A stretch of DNA of 64,000 nucleotides from Streptomyces sp. NBC_00237 (GTDB lineage: Bacteria; Actinomycetota; Actinomycetes; Streptomycetales; Streptomycetaceae), in contig NZ_JAPEMT010000001.1 in NCBI RefSeq assembly GCF_026342435.1, positions 1,730,501-1,794,500 on the forward strand. The letters are read 5' to 3'. Below are positions 1 through 8,672 of this stretch, in pieces. A model generated the notes under the pieces. That model saw only the letters and a program-made list of their open reading frames with translations, was not told the origin of the DNA and did no database searches. Positions within the stretch are counted from its first letter, which is position 1. Each line of letters starts with the position of its first letter. The position numbers and the translations under genes are program-made.

Positions 1-1
1 G

Positions 2-118
2 GGCGCCGGCCGCGAGTGGAACGTCGACCAGGGGGACGTGCGCCCCGCCACGGCGTCCGAGCGGCTCAGCGCCGCCACGGCGTACGTCAACGCCCGCAGC
101 CGGGGGGAGCTCCCCTAG
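2..118 (+). CDS. C-terminal end of an unidentified protein (cut by window start)
   Basis: An open frame runs from the window edge to a TAG stop at 116-118 and encodes 38 residues ending in NARSRGELP. The fragment is hydrophilic, contains ATASERLSAATAYVNAR, and lies 41 bases upstream of recO on the same strand. Codon use is GC-rich at third positions, as expected for a real gene end. I could not assign a family; it does not look like the C-terminus of LeuA, which I considered. Confidence 0.55.
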   Translation, partial: GAGREWNVDQGDVRPATASERLSAATAYVNARSRGELP

Positions 119-159
119 CCCCGCCCGCGGGACTCCCCACGTACGGGACAATGGATGTC

Positions 160-909
160 ATGAGTCTGTTCCGTGATGACGGCATCGTCCTGCGCACCCA
201 GAAGCTGGGCGAGGCCGACCGCATCATCACGCTCCTCACCCGCCACCACGGCCGTGTCCGGGCGGTCGCCAGGGGCGTGCGGCGCACCAAGTCGAAGTTC
301 GGGGCCCGCCTGGAGCCCTTCTCCCACGTGGACGTGCAGTTCTTCGCCCGAGGCAGCGAGCTGATCGGGCGCGGACTGCCGCTCTGCACGCAGGGCGAGA
401 TCATCGCCCCGTACGGCAGCGGCATCGTCACGGACTACGCCCGCTACACCGCGGGCACGGCCATGCTGGAGACGGCGGAACGGTTCACCGACCACGAGGG
501 CGAGCCCGCCGTGCAGCAGTACCTCCTCCTGGTCGGCGGCCTGCGCACCCTCTCCCGCGCCGAGCACGCCCCGAACCTCATCCTGGACGCCTTCCTGCTG
601 CGCTCGCTGGCCGTCAACGGGTACGCGCCCAGCTTCGACGACTGCGCCAAGTGCGGCATCGACGGACCCAACCGGCTGTTCTCCGTGTCGGCGGGCGGCG
701 TCATATGCGGTGACTGCCGGGTGCCCGGGAGCGTCGTACCCTCTGCGGAGGCCGTCGGGCTGCTGAGCGCGCTGCTCACGGGGGACTGGGCGGCGGCCGA
801 CGCGTGCGAGCCCAGGCACGCGCGGGAGGGCAGCGGTCTGGTGTCGGCCTATCTGCACTGGCACCTGGAGCGGGGTCTGCGTTCGCTCAGGTACGTGGAG
901 AAGGCGTGA
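160..909 (+). CDS. recO: DNA repair protein RecO
   Basis: RecO is the recombination mediator that binds single-stranded DNA and helps load RecA in the RecFOR pathway. The 249-residue product has the N-terminal OB-fold region (about 1-80, beginning [20 protein letters not shown]) and a four-cysteine zinc site, CAKC at 162-165 and CGDC at 183-186. The ATG at 160 is preferred over the ATG at 151 because it gives the usual MSLFRDD start. A GACAAT hexamer ends 7 bases before it and no ribosome binding site is visible, so the message may be leaderless. The next gene is uppS, a common actinobacterial arrangement. Confidence 0.95.
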   Translation: MSLFRDDGIVLRTQKLGEADRIITLLTRHHGRVRAVARGVRRTKSKFGARLEPFSHVDVQFFARGSELIGRGLPLCTQGEIIAPYGSGIVTDYARYTAGTAMLETAERFTDHEGEPAVQQYLLLVGGLRTLSRAEHAPNLILDAFLLRSLAVNGYAPSFDDCAKCGIDGPNRLFSVSAGGVICGDCRVPGSVVPSAEAVGLLSALLTGDWAAADACEPRHAREGSGLVSAYLHWHLERGLRSLRYVEKA

Positions 910-961
910 GCACGCAGGGCGGACAGTACGCAAGGCAAGCGACAAGGGAGAGCTAAGGACC

Positions 962-1813
962 ATGGCACGACGCGGAATTCTGGGGCGCAACAAGCGCGAG
1001 TACAAGGTCCCCGAGCCGCACCCGTCCGGTGCGCGCCCCCCGAAGATCCCCGGTGAGCTCGTCCCCGAGCACGTCGCGATCGTCATGGACGGCAATGGCC
1101 GCTGGGCCAAGGAGCGCGGCCTGCCCCGCACGGAGGGCCACAAGGTCGGCGAGGGCGTCGTCCTGGACGTCCTCAAGGGCTGCATCGAGATGGGCGTCAA
1201 GAACCTCTCGCTGTACGCCTTCTCCACCGAGAACTGGAAGCGCACACCGGACGAGGTGCGCTTTCTGATGAACTTCAACCGGGACGTCATCCGCCGCCGC
1301 CGCGACGAGATGAACGAACTCGGCATCCGCATCCGCTGGGTCGGCCGGATGCCGAAGATGTGGAAGTCGGTCGTCCAGGAGCTCCAGATCGCGCAGGAGC
1401 AGACCGTCGACAACGACGCGATGACCCTGTACTTCTGCGTCAACTACGGGGGGCGCGCGGAGATCGCGGACGCCGCCCAGGCCGTCGCCCGCGACGTCGC
1501 CGCCGGGAAGCTCGACCCGTCGAAGGTCAACGAGAAGACCTTCGCCAAGTACCTGTACTACCCGGACATGCCCGACGTGGACCTCTTCCTGCGGCCCAGC
1601 GGCGAGCAGCGCACCTCCAACTACCTGCTCTGGCAGAGCGCGTACGCCGAATTCGTCTACCAGGACGTGCTGTGGCCCGACTTCGACCGCCGCAACCTCT
1701 GGGACGCCTGCTACGAGTACGCGCAGCGCGACCGCAGGTTCGGCGGCGCGATCCCCAACGAGCAGCGGGACAGCGGGATTTCACCCCTCCCGCAGGTTCC
1801 CGAACAGGGCTGA
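962..1813 (+). CDS. uppS: Isoprenyl transferase (undecaprenyl diphosphate synthase type)
   Basis: This cis-prenyltransferase condenses isopentenyl diphosphate units to make the long-chain lipid carrier for cell-wall synthesis at the membrane face. The 283 residues contain the signature [11 protein letters not shown] (catalytic Asp43), FSTENWKR (87-94) and [21 protein letters not shown] (211-231). A purine-rich GGGAGAGCTAAGG precedes the ATG. It follows recO with a 52-base gap. The N-terminal 35 residues before the fold are basic, which is common in actinobacterial members. The exact chain length of the product cannot be read from the sequence. Confidence 0.95.
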   Translation: MARRGILGRNKREYKVPEPHPSGARPPKIPGELVPEHVAIVMDGNGRWAKERGLPRTEGHKVGEGVVLDVLKGCIEMGVKNLSLYAFSTENWKRTPDEVRFLMNFNRDVIRRRRDEMNELGIRIRWVGRMPKMWKSVVQELQIAQEQTVDNDAMTLYFCVNYGGRAEIADAAQAVARDVAAGKLDPSKVNEKTFAKYLYYPDMPDVDLFLRPSGEQRTSNYLLWQSAYAEFVYQDVLWPDFDRRNLWDACYEYAQRDRRFGGAIPNEQRDSGISPLPQVPEQG

Positions 1814-1900
1814 GGCCCCGGCCCCCGGCAGTATGATCTGGCCGCAAGGGGGTGCGCCGTCCGCAGCGGACCGGCCGCCTCCACCGGTGGGGGGTAAGCA

Positions 1901-3103
1901 GTGGCCGAGCGACTCGTGGTGACCGGTACGCAATCCGGCGCGAGGGACCTCGACGCGGTCCTGCTGCTGGTCGAGGACGACGCGGGCGACGCCGTGCTGT
2001 TCACGGAGGTCCTGCGGGACAGCGACCTGCGCGCCGACGTCCACTGGTGCACCACGTTGGGCGAGGCCCGCAAGTTCCTCGCCGAACACCTCGGCCCGGT
2101 GTGCGTGCTGCTCGATCTGCACCTGCCGGACGTGCGCGGGCTCGACGCGGTGCGCCAGCTCCTCGCCGCGCACCCGGACGCCGCCATCGTCGTCCTGACC
2201 GGCCTCGTCGAGGGCGAGGCCGGTCAGACCGCCGTCGCGGAGGGCGCCCAGGACTACCTGGTCAAGGGGCGGCTCGACGCCGAGACCCTGAGCCGGGCCG
2301 TCCGGTACGCCGTCCAGCGCAAGCAGGTCGAGCGGGCGTCGGTCGCCCTGCACGAGGGGCGGCTGCGCGCCGAGGAGAACGCCCGGCTCGAACTCGGTCT
2401 GCTGCCCGTGCCGTTGATGCGTTCGACGGGCTTCGAGGTGGACGCCCGTTACGACCCGGGGCGGGAACAGGGCCTGCTCAGCGGGGACTTCTACGACGTC
2501 GTCCAGACCGTCGACGGCACCGTGCACGCCGTCATCGGCGACGTCTCCGGGCACGGCGCGGCCGAGGCCGCCCTCGGGGTGTGCCTGCGCGTCGCCTGGC
2601 GGGCCGCCGTACTGAGCGGCTGCACCGGACCCGCCCAACTCCGCCTCCTGGAGGAGATCATGTCGGCGGAGCGGTCCGCCCGGCAGGTCTTCGCCACCCT
2701 GACCAGCCTCGTCTTCCCCGCCGACCGCCGCTCGGTGCGCGTCGTGCGGGCCGGGCATCCGGGCCTCCTGGTCCGCGCCCCCTCCGGCACCACCTGGTAC
2801 GACCCGCCCGGCGGGATGGCGCTCGGCATCGCCCCCGGCACCGGCACCTGGCCGGAGACGGACCTCCCGCTCGACCCCGGCACCGGCATCGTGGTCTTCA
2901 CCGACGGTCTCTTCGAGGGCCTCACCGGGCCCCGTACCCGGCTCGGCGAGAACGGACTGCTGCGGCTCGCCAGGGAGTACGAGGCGCTGCCCGCGCGGGA
3001 GTTCGTCCAGGCGCTGGTCCACTCGGCCACCGTCGCCGCCGCCCCGCACGGCGGTCTCGCCGACGACATAGCGGTACTCCACCTGGCCTGGGCGAGCGAC
3101 TGA
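1901..3103 (+). CDS. Response regulator with PP2C/SpoIIE phosphatase output
   Basis: The 400-residue protein has an N-terminal receiver domain (about 20-140; acidic pocket VEDDAGD, phosphoacceptor Asp72 in LLDLHLPD, Lys in LVKGR) and a C-terminal PP2C/SpoIIE-type phosphatase domain (about 180-398) with metal-binding motifs GDFYD, GDVSGHG, TDGLFEG and LADDIAV. Proteins of this RsbU-like class usually dephosphorylate anti-sigma-factor antagonists. It starts at GTG 1901 behind a GGGGG-rich leader. One base separates it from the downstream CHASE3 kinase, so the kinase probably controls it. No anti-sigma factor or antagonist gene lies nearby. Confidence 0.9.
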   Translation: MAERLVVTGTQSGARDLDAVLLLVEDDAGDAVLFTEVLRDSDLRADVHWCTTLGEARKFLAEHLGPVCVLLDLHLPDVRGLDAVRQLLAAHPDAAIVVLTGLVEGEAGQTAVAEGAQDYLVKGRLDAETLSRAVRYAVQRKQVERASVALHEGRLRAEENARLELGLLPVPLMRSTGFEVDARYDPGREQGLLSGDFYDVVQTVDGTVHAVIGDVSGHGAAEAALGVCLRVAWRAAVLSGCTGPAQLRLLEEIMSAERSARQVFATLTSLVFPADRRSVRVVRAGHPGLLVRAPSGTTWYDPPGGMALGIAPGTGTWPETDLPLDPGTGIVVFTDGLFEGLTGPRTRLGENGLLRLAREYEALPAREFVQALVHSATVAAAPHGGLADDIAVLHLAWASD

Positions 3104-3104
3104 C

Positions 3105-4781
3105 ATGGGCGCGCGACCGGAGGCTTCCGACGAGGGCGCGGCGGGAGCCCCGGCGCCCGGCCGGGTGGTGTGCGCGCTGCGGGGCCGGTTCGCCCGGCTC
3201 TCCGTGCGCGGCTGGATCCGCTTCGTGCTCCTGGCCATGGCCGTACTCCTCGCCGTCTGCGCCGGGCTCGGCGCGAGCCTGCTCAGCCGCACCAACGACC
3301 GCAACGCCGACCTCGTCGACCACCTCCAGCCCGGCCGCTCCGCGACCCTCCTCCTCCACCGCTCCCTCCTCGACCAGGAGACCGGGGTGCGCGGCTACGC
3401 CCTCAGCGGCCAGCCGGCCTTCCTCGACCCGTACGTCTCGGGCGTGCGCGAGGAACCCCGCCAACTCCGCGAAACGGCCCGGCTGCTGGGCGACCGGCCG
3501 CCCTTCGCCGACGATCTCGACGCCGTACGCGACAAGGCCGCCCAGTGGCGCAGGACGCAGGCCGAGCCCCTGATCGCGGCCATCAGGGGCGGCGCGAGCG
3601 TGGCGGCCGTGCAGCCGCGCGTCGCGGCGAGCAAGAAGTCCTTCGACGAACTGCGCGCCCTCCTGGACGTCCAGGAGCGGCACATGGACGAGGCGCGGCT
3701 CGCCGCCCGCGCCGACATCGCCGGGCTGCGCACCCTGCGCGACGTGACGTTCCTCGTCATGCTCGGCGTGATCGCCGCCACCGGGGTCCTCCTGTCGCTG
3801 CTGCTGAGCCGCATGGTCGTCCGCCCGCTGGCCGCCCTGCGCACCGCCGCCGAGCAGGTCGCGGGCGGCGAGTTCGACCGGCGCATCGAGGTGCCGGGGC
3901 CCTCGGACGTACGGGCCGTCGGCGCGTCGGTGGACCTGATGCGCCGCCGGATCGCGGGCGAGCTCGCCGAGGTCAGGCAGCGCGAGGCACAGCTCGCCGC
4001 GCAGGCCGCCGACCTGGACGGGCAGACCGTCGAACTGCGGCGGTCCAACGCCGAGTTGGAGCAGTTCGCCTACGTCGCCTCGCACGACCTCCAGGAACCC
4101 CTGCGCAAGGTCGCCTCCTTCTGCCAGCTCCTGGAGAAGCGCTACGGGGACGTCGTGGACGACCGGGGCAAGCAGTACATCGCCTTCGCCGTCGACGGCG
4201 CGAAGCGCATGCAGACCCTGATCAACGACCTCCTCACCTTCTCCCGGGTCGGCCGCCTGGACGCCGACCCGGTCGCCGTCGACATGGGTGCGGCGCTGGA
4301 GCGGGCCCTGGCGAACCTCGCGGCGGCCGTCGAGGAGTCCGCCGCCGACATCGTCGTACGCGACCTGCCGCTGCCCGTGGTGACCGGGGACCCCACCAGT
4401 TTCGCCATGCTCTGGCAGAACCTGATCGGCAACGCGGTCAAATTCCGACATCCCGAGCGGCTGCCCGTACGGATCGAGGTGGGATGCGAAAAGGTGGGCG
4501 GGGACTGGGAATTCACCGTGCGCGACAACGGCATCGGAGTGCCGAGGGAATTCGCCGACAAGGTCTTCGTCCTCTTCCAGAGGCTGCATTCCCGCGAGGA
4601 GTACGCGGGGACGGGCATCGGGCTCGCCCTGTGCCGGAAGATCGTCGAGTACTACGGGGGAAGCATTCGCCTGGAGGACGCGGGGGGCGGGGAGCCCGGG
4701 GCCCTCGTGCGTTTCAGCCTGCCGGTGGCCGGGGAGCAGGGTACCGGCGCCACCGGGTTCGGCCCGGGGCCCACATCTTGA
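3105..4781 (+). CDS. CHASE3/HAMP sensor histidine kinase
   Basis: The 558-residue membrane kinase has a first membrane helix at about 37-60, a CHASE3-like extracytoplasmic region (motif LLDQETGVRGYALSGQ), a second helix at about 205-228, HAMP, a short coiled coil, HisKA with phosphorylated His327 in VASHDLQEPLRKV, and an HATPase_c domain (NLIGNAVKFRH, DNGIGVP, GTGIGLAL). The DLQEP form of the H-box is typical of the bacteriophytochrome-like HWE/HisKA group that works with Rcp1-type regulators, and such a regulator gene follows 17 bases later. It is translated directly after the phosphatase gene. Confidence 0.93.
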   Translation: MGARPEASDEGAAGAPAPGRVVCALRGRFARLSVRGWIRFVLLAMAVLLAVCAGLGASLLSRTNDRNADLVDHLQPGRSATLLLHRSLLDQETGVRGYALSGQPAFLDPYVSGVREEPRQLRETARLLGDRPPFADDLDAVRDKAAQWRRTQAEPLIAAIRGGASVAAVQPRVAASKKSFDELRALLDVQERHMDEARLAARADIAGLRTLRDVTFLVMLGVIAATGVLLSLLLSRMVVRPLAALRTAAEQVAGGEFDRRIEVPGPSDVRAVGASVDLMRRRIAGELAEVRQREAQLAAQAADLDGQTVELRRSNAELEQFAYVASHDLQEPLRKVASFCQLLEKRYGDVVDDRGKQYIAFAVDGAKRMQTLINDLLTFSRVGRLDADPVAVDMGAALERALANLAAAVEESAADIVVRDLPLPVVTGDPTSFAMLWQNLIGNAVKFRHPERLPVRIEVGCEKVGGDWEFTVRDNGIGVPREFADKVFVLFQRLHSREEYAGTGIGLALCRKIVEYYGGSIRLEDAGGGEPGALVRFSLPVAGEQGTGATGFGPGPTS

Positions 4782-4798
4782 GGAGCAGGAGCGCGTAC

Positions 4799-5245
4799 AT
4801 GACCAGTCCCGCCACACCCATCGAGGTGCTGCTCGTCGAGGACGACCCGGGCGACGAACTGATGACCCGCGAGGCGTTCGCGGACAACAAGATCCACAAC
4901 ACGCTGCACGTGGTGCGCGACGGCCAGGAGGCGTTCGACTTCCTCTACCGGGAGGGCGCGCACGTCGACGCGGTGCGGCCGGATCTGATCCTGCTGGACC
5001 TGAACCTGCCGAAGTACGACGGGAAGCAGGTCCTGGAGCGGATCAAGAAGGACGAGGAGCTCTCGCACATTCCGGTGGTGGTGCTCACCACGTCCTCGGC
5101 GGAGGAGGACATCCTGCGCAGCTACAAGCTCCACGCGAACGCGTACGTCACCAAGCCGGTGGACCTGGAGCAGTTCATCGCGGCGGTCCGTCAGATCGAC
5201 GACTTCTTCGTGTCGGTGGTCAGGCTTCCGCCGAAGACCGTCTGA
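4799..5245 (+). CDS. Single-domain response regulator (Rcp1-like)
   Basis: The 148-residue protein is a stand-alone receiver: acidic VEDDPGD near the N-terminus, phosphoacceptor Asp67 in LILLDLNLPKYDGK, Thr in VVLTTSS and Lys in YVTKPVDL. There is no output domain, so it probably relays phosphate or acts by protein contact. The ATG at 4799 follows AGGAGCAGG. It is the last gene of the phosphatase-kinase-regulator set. The three proteins probably form one signalling module, but the input signal is not indicated. Confidence 0.92.
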   Translation: MTSPATPIEVLLVEDDPGDELMTREAFADNKIHNTLHVVRDGQEAFDFLYREGAHVDAVRPDLILLDLNLPKYDGKQVLERIKKDEELSHIPVVVLTTSSAEEDILRSYKLHANAYVTKPVDLEQFIAAVRQIDDFFVSVVRLPPKTV

Positions 5246-5293
5246 GCCGACCGGGACGTCAGAACCGACCAGGACGTCTGAGCCGACCGGGAA

Positions 5294-5323
5294 GGGGGCC
5301 GGTGCGGGCCCGCACCGGCCCCC
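5294..5323. terminator. Perfect 30-base palindrome, likely bidirectional terminator
   Basis: GGGGGCCGGTGCGGG is followed at once by its exact reverse complement, giving a 15-base-pair stem with no unpaired loop in the sequence. It lies between the convergent response regulator (ends 5245) and secreted protease (ends 5338). No T-run follows, as usual for Streptomyces terminators. Confidence 0.75.
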
Positions 5324-5337
5324 CACGGCTCAGGGCG

Positions 5338-6279
5338 TCAGCTCGCCTGGGCCTTGTCGTACGCGGCCTTCACCTCGTTGCCGAAGTACGGGCCGAACAT
5401 CCTGCCGGGCAGGAAGGTGTAGCCGAAGCTGTTCACGGACGCCTGGAGCCCGGTCCCCGTCGACTCGTTGAAGGAGTTGAACCAGGGGCCGCCGCTGGAC
5501 CCGCCCGTCATGTCGCACGCCAGGCTGTGGTCCTTCGAGAACAGGAAGTCCTTCGTCGTGTTCCCGGAGCAGTAGATCAGCTTCTTCCCGTCGTACGGCG
5601 AGGCCGCAGGGAAGCCGAACGCGTACATCGGCTTGTTGTAGCCGCCGTTGAACTGCACGCCCTGCGCCCCGACCACGTCCGCGAGCTTCTGCCCGTTCAG
5701 CGGGTTCACGACCGCGAGGCCCACGTCGTAGTTGATGTCCTCGCTCGCCGCCCACTGGTCGGTGGCGGACGTCTTGGCCGCCGTCCACGTCCCGTACGGG
5801 GTCGCGCCGTCGTTGTAGGCGGGCACGAACACCCAGTTGGTGTGCCAGGCGCCCTGCATCTTCACGCAGTGTCCCGCCGTCACGACGGTGGACTTGTTCT
5901 GGCTGGTGACGGAGTTGCCCGAGCAGGAGGCCGTACGGCCCTGGTACGTGAAGAACACCCGGCCCGAGGTCTTCACGACCGCCCCGCCGCCGGTCCACGC
6001 GCCGCCCTTCTGCGGGAACGCCTTCGTGGCCGGAACCGAGGTGGCGGGGCCGCCCGCCCGTGCGGGGGCGACTGTCGACGGGAGCACCTTCAGCAGGTCC
6101 AGCGGCTGGGCCGAGCGCATCCGCTCCGGCGTCCAGAAGTTCCGTACCTGCTGCTCGGCGGAGAGGGCGGGGGAGGGGGAGGACGTGTCGGCCGCGGAAG
6201 CGGGAACCGCCCCGGTGGCGAGCAGACCGCCTACGGCAGCCGCCAGGCCGAACATTGCACTGTGGGGACGACGTCTCAC
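5338..6279 (-). CDS. Secreted trypsin-like serine protease
   Basis: The 313-residue preprotein has a Sec-type signal peptide (RRRP, hydrophobic segment, cleavage probably near AVPASA-AD at about 28-30). The mature chain shows the chymotrypsin-fold triad: His in VVTAGHC, Asp in DINYDVGLAV and Ser in GGSSGGPW. Cysteine pairs around His and Ser fit disulfides. The start is a GTG with AGAAGGAG upstream. It is monocistronic, between convergent signalling genes and zur. The family is related to streptococcal V8/glutamyl-endopeptidase and streptogrisin-like enzymes; substrate preference cannot be read here. Confidence 0.9.
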   Translation of the reverse strand: MRRRPHSAMFGLAAAVGGLLATGAVPASAADTSSPSPALSAEQQVRNFWTPERMRSAQPLDLLKVLPSTVAPARAGGPATSVPATKAFPQKGGAWTGGGAVVKTSGRVFFTYQGRTASCSGNSVTSQNKSTVVTAGHCVKMQGAWHTNWVFVPAYNDGATPYGTWTAAKTSATDQWAASEDINYDVGLAVVNPLNGQKLADVVGAQGVQFNGGYNKPMYAFGFPAASPYDGKKLIYCSGNTTKDFLFSKDHSLACDMTGGSSGGPWFNSFNESTGTGLQASVNSFGYTFLPGRMFGPYFGNEVKAAYDKAQAS

Positions 6280-6392
6280 GCTGACTCCTTCTGCGAAGAG
6301 GGGAGCGGTGCGGAAATCGGTGTGCGTGAGGAGCGTGCCACGGAAGCTGAATATCTGTCAGGAGTGCGTGCGGTGGTCGGTGAGGGTTGGCC

Positions 6393-6437
6393 GAAAAACA
6401 CTGAACGCCCCGACTCCGCAAGGGAGTTGGGGCGTTC
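6393..6437 (-). terminator. Intrinsic terminator of the znuACB-zur operon
   Basis: GAACGCCCCGACTCC (6403-6417) pairs with GGAGTTGGGGCGTTC (6423-6437) with one G-T pair and a 5-base loop. On the minus strand the hairpin is followed by TGTTTTTCGG, a T-rich tract. It sits 17 bases past the zur stop. Confidence 0.85.
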
Positions 6438-6453
6438 GGGGTGCTGAGCTGGA

Positions 6454-6891
6454 TCAGGCGGCCGCGCACTCCGCGCACGTACCGAAGATCTCCACCGTGT
6501 GGGCCACGTTCACATATCCGTGCTGGGCCGCGATCGACTCGGCCCACGACTCGACCGCCGGGCCCTCGACCTCGACCGCCTTGCCGCACATCCGGCACAC
6601 CAGGTGGTGGTGGTGGTCGCCCGTCGAGCACCGCCGGTAGACGGACTCGCCCTCGCTGGTGCGCAGCACGTCCACCTCACCGGCGTCGGCCAGCGACTGG
6701 AGCGTGCGGTAGACCGTGGTCAGGCCCACCGAGTCGCCCTTGTGCTTGAGCATGTCGTGGAGTTCCTGCGCGCTGCGGAACTCGTCCACCTCGTCCAGCG
6801 CCGCCGCCACGGCGGTCCGCTGCCGGGTGGAGCGGCCCTTCACCGGTGCGGTGTTCGTCGTCGCTCTCGCACCGCTCGGCGCCGTCGTCAC
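6454..6891 (-). CDS. zur: Zinc uptake regulator, Fur family
   Basis: Zur represses zinc uptake genes when zinc is plentiful. The 145-residue protein has the Fur winged helix (STRQRTAVAAALDEVDEFRSAQELHD, then LTTVYRTLQSL) and metal sites including the HHHHLVCRMCGK stretch and the C-terminal CAEC pair. The GTG at 6891 is chosen because AGGAGG lies 5 bases upstream and the length fits Streptomyces Zur; the open frame extends 16 codons further up without support. It is the last gene of the zinc operon, so it is probably controlled with the transporter it regulates. Confidence 0.94.
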   Translation of the reverse strand: MTTAPSGARATTNTAPVKGRSTRQRTAVAAALDEVDEFRSAQELHDMLKHKGDSVGLTTVYRTLQSLADAGEVDVLRTSEGESVYRRCSTGDHHHHLVCRMCGKAVEVEGPAVESWAESIAAQHGYVNVAHTVEIFGTCAECAAA

Positions 6892-6967
6892 AGGTGCCTC
6901 CTCAGGTTGCCCATTACGCGAGTACATACGTCGGGCCATTGTGCCAGGAGCGCGGACGCGCCCCGCC

Positions 6968-7855
6968 TCAGACCTTCGCCGTCACGGGTGCCACGGCGTC
7001 GCCCTGGCCCGTCGGCCCCGTCGAGTGTCCCGCGCGGGCCCTGCGTCGTGCCAGGGGTGCGGCCAGAAGCGTCAGTGCGATGAAGACCGCGATGGCGAGC
7101 AGCACGATCGTGGCGCCCGGCGGCACGTCGTACTGGTACGAGGCGACCGTTCCGGCCAGCGTGACCGCCGTGCCGACGGCGACGGCGAGCACGAAGGTGA
7201 CGGTGAAGCTGCGCGAGATCTGCTGCGCGGCGGCCACCGGCACCACCATCAGCGCGCTGACCAGGAGCAGCCCCACGACGCGCATGGCGACCGTCACGGT
7301 CACCGCGGCCACCACCGCGACCAGCAGGTTCAGCGCCCGCACCGGAAGCCCGGTGACCCGCGCGAACTCCTCGTCCTGGCTGACCGCGAACAGCTGCCGC
7401 CGCAGTCCGACGGTCACCGCGACCACGAAGGCCGCGAGGATCACGATCGCCGTCACGTCCTCCTGCGAGACCGTGGAGAGCGATCCGAAGAGGTACGAGG
7501 ACAGATTGGCGTTCGAGCCGGTCGGCGCCAGGTTGATCAGCAGGACGCCGCCCGCCATGCCCCCGTAGAAGAGCATGGCCAGCGCGATGTCGCCGCGCGT
7601 CTTGCCGTACCAGCGGATCAGCTCCATGATCACCGCGCCCGCGATGGCGACGACGGTGGCCGTCCACACCGGGCTCGTCTGCATCAGGAAGCCGAGGCCG
7701 ACACCGGTCATCGCGACGTGCCCGATGCCGTCGCCCATCAGGGACTGACGGCGCTGCACGAGGTAGATGCCGATGGCGGGCGCGGTGATGCCGACGAGCA
7801 CGGCGGCGATCAGGGCCCGCTGCATGAAGGCGGTGGAGAGGATGTCGGTCAGCAT
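6968..7855 (-). CDS. znuB: Zinc ABC transporter permease ZnuB
   Basis: The 295-residue protein is an ABC-3 family permease with about eight hydrophobic segments (for example LIAAVLVGITAPAIGIYLV and LLVSALMVVPVAAAQQ) and the cytoplasmic loop QSLMGDGIGHVAMTGVG used to contact the ATPase. Its ATG overlaps the ATPase gene stop by one base (TGATG), so the two are translationally coupled. The C-terminus is a short basic tail. The neighbours (ZnuC, ZnuA, Zur) define zinc as the likely substrate; manganese transporters share the fold. Confidence 0.93.
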   Translation of the reverse strand: MLTDILSTAFMQRALIAAVLVGITAPAIGIYLVQRRQSLMGDGIGHVAMTGVGLGFLMQTSPVWTATVVAIAGAVIMELIRWYGKTRGDIALAMLFYGGMAGGVLLINLAPTGSNANLSSYLFGSLSTVSQEDVTAIVILAAFVVAVTVGLRRQLFAVSQDEEFARVTGLPVRALNLLVAVVAAVTVTVAMRVVGLLLVSALMVVPVAAAQQISRSFTVTFVLAVAVGTAVTLAGTVASYQYDVPPGATIVLLAIAVFIALTLLAAPLARRRARAGHSTGPTGQGDAVAPVTAKV

Positions 7856-8640
7856 CAGGTCAGCAGTCCCGTCGGTACCGGGGAGGCCGCTGCCGGGGCC
7901 GCGTGCGGGTGGCAGTCCTCCTTGGTCAGGTGGTGCGGGTCGTGTCCCGGCAGCGCGGTGCCGTCGGTCGGCGGCCCGTCGTACGTGACGAGGCCGTCGC
8001 GCAGGACGACCGTGCGGTCGATGAGGGGCTCCAGCGGGCCCAGCTCGTGCAGGACGAGGAGGACGGAGGCCCCGGCGGCCACCTGCGCGCGCAGGGTCGC
8101 GGCGAGGATCTCCTGGCTGACCAGGTCGACCCCGGCCATCGGCTCGTCCATGATCAGCAGCTCGGGCTCGCTCGCGAGCGCCCGCGCGATCAGCACCCGC
8201 TGGTGCTGGCCGCCGGACAGGGCGCTCACCGAGTCCTTGGCCCGGTCGGCGAGCCCGACGAGGTCGATGGCCCGGTCGACGGCGGCCCTGTCGGCCCTGG
8301 ACATCAGTCCGAGGCGGGTGCGGGAGAGCCGCCCGGAGGAGACGACCTCGCGGATCGTGGCGGGCACGCCTCCGGCGGCGGTGGTCCGCTGGGGCACGTA
8401 CCCGACCCGGGCCCACTGCTTGAAGCGCTTCAGCGGCGTCCCGAAGAGCTCGACCGAGCCGCCCGTCAGGGGCACCTGCCCGATCACGGAGCGTACGGCG
8501 GTGGACTTGCCCGAGCCGTTCGCACCGAGCAGGGCGACGACCTCGCCGCGCTGCACGGCGAGGTCGATCCCGCGCAGCACGGGGCGCGAGCCGAGCACGG
8601 CGGTGGCCGCGCTCAGGGATATGACGGCGTCGTTCTGCAC
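7855..8640 (-). CDS. znuC: Zinc ABC transporter ATP-binding protein ZnuC
   Basis: The 261-residue ATPase has Walker A GANGSGKST (about 39-47), Q-loop GYVPQR, signature LSGGQHQR, Walker B ELLIMDEP and switch histidine LHELG. A His-rich tail (HDPHHLTKEDCHPHAA) resembles the zinc-binding ends of metal transporters. The start is GTG 8640 with GGAGG 8 bases upstream. It lies 32 bases after znuA and overlaps znuB. Confidence 0.92.
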   Translation of the reverse strand: MQNDAVISLSAATAVLGSRPVLRGIDLAVQRGEVVALLGANGSGKSTAVRSVIGQVPLTGGSVELFGTPLKRFKQWARVGYVPQRTTAAGGVPATIREVVSSGRLSRTRLGLMSRADRAAVDRAIDLVGLADRAKDSVSALSGGQHQRVLIARALASEPELLIMDEPMAGVDLVSQEILAATLRAQVAAGASVLLVLHELGPLEPLIDRTVVLRDGLVTYDGPPTDGTALPGHDPHHLTKEDCHPHAAPAAASPVPTGLLT

Positions 8641-8672
8641 GGTTCGCGCCTCCGGGACTGCGGGGGATGGGA

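Noticed and set aside
2..118. C-terminal end of LeuA upstream of recO
   Set aside because: The residues do not resemble a LeuA regulatory domain end, so the fragment is left unassigned.
115..1443. Long minus-strand open frame opposite recO and uppS
   Set aside because: It is antisense to two well-supported genes, has no ribosome binding site and shows the Arg/Pro/Ala-rich composition typical of shadow frames in high-GC DNA.
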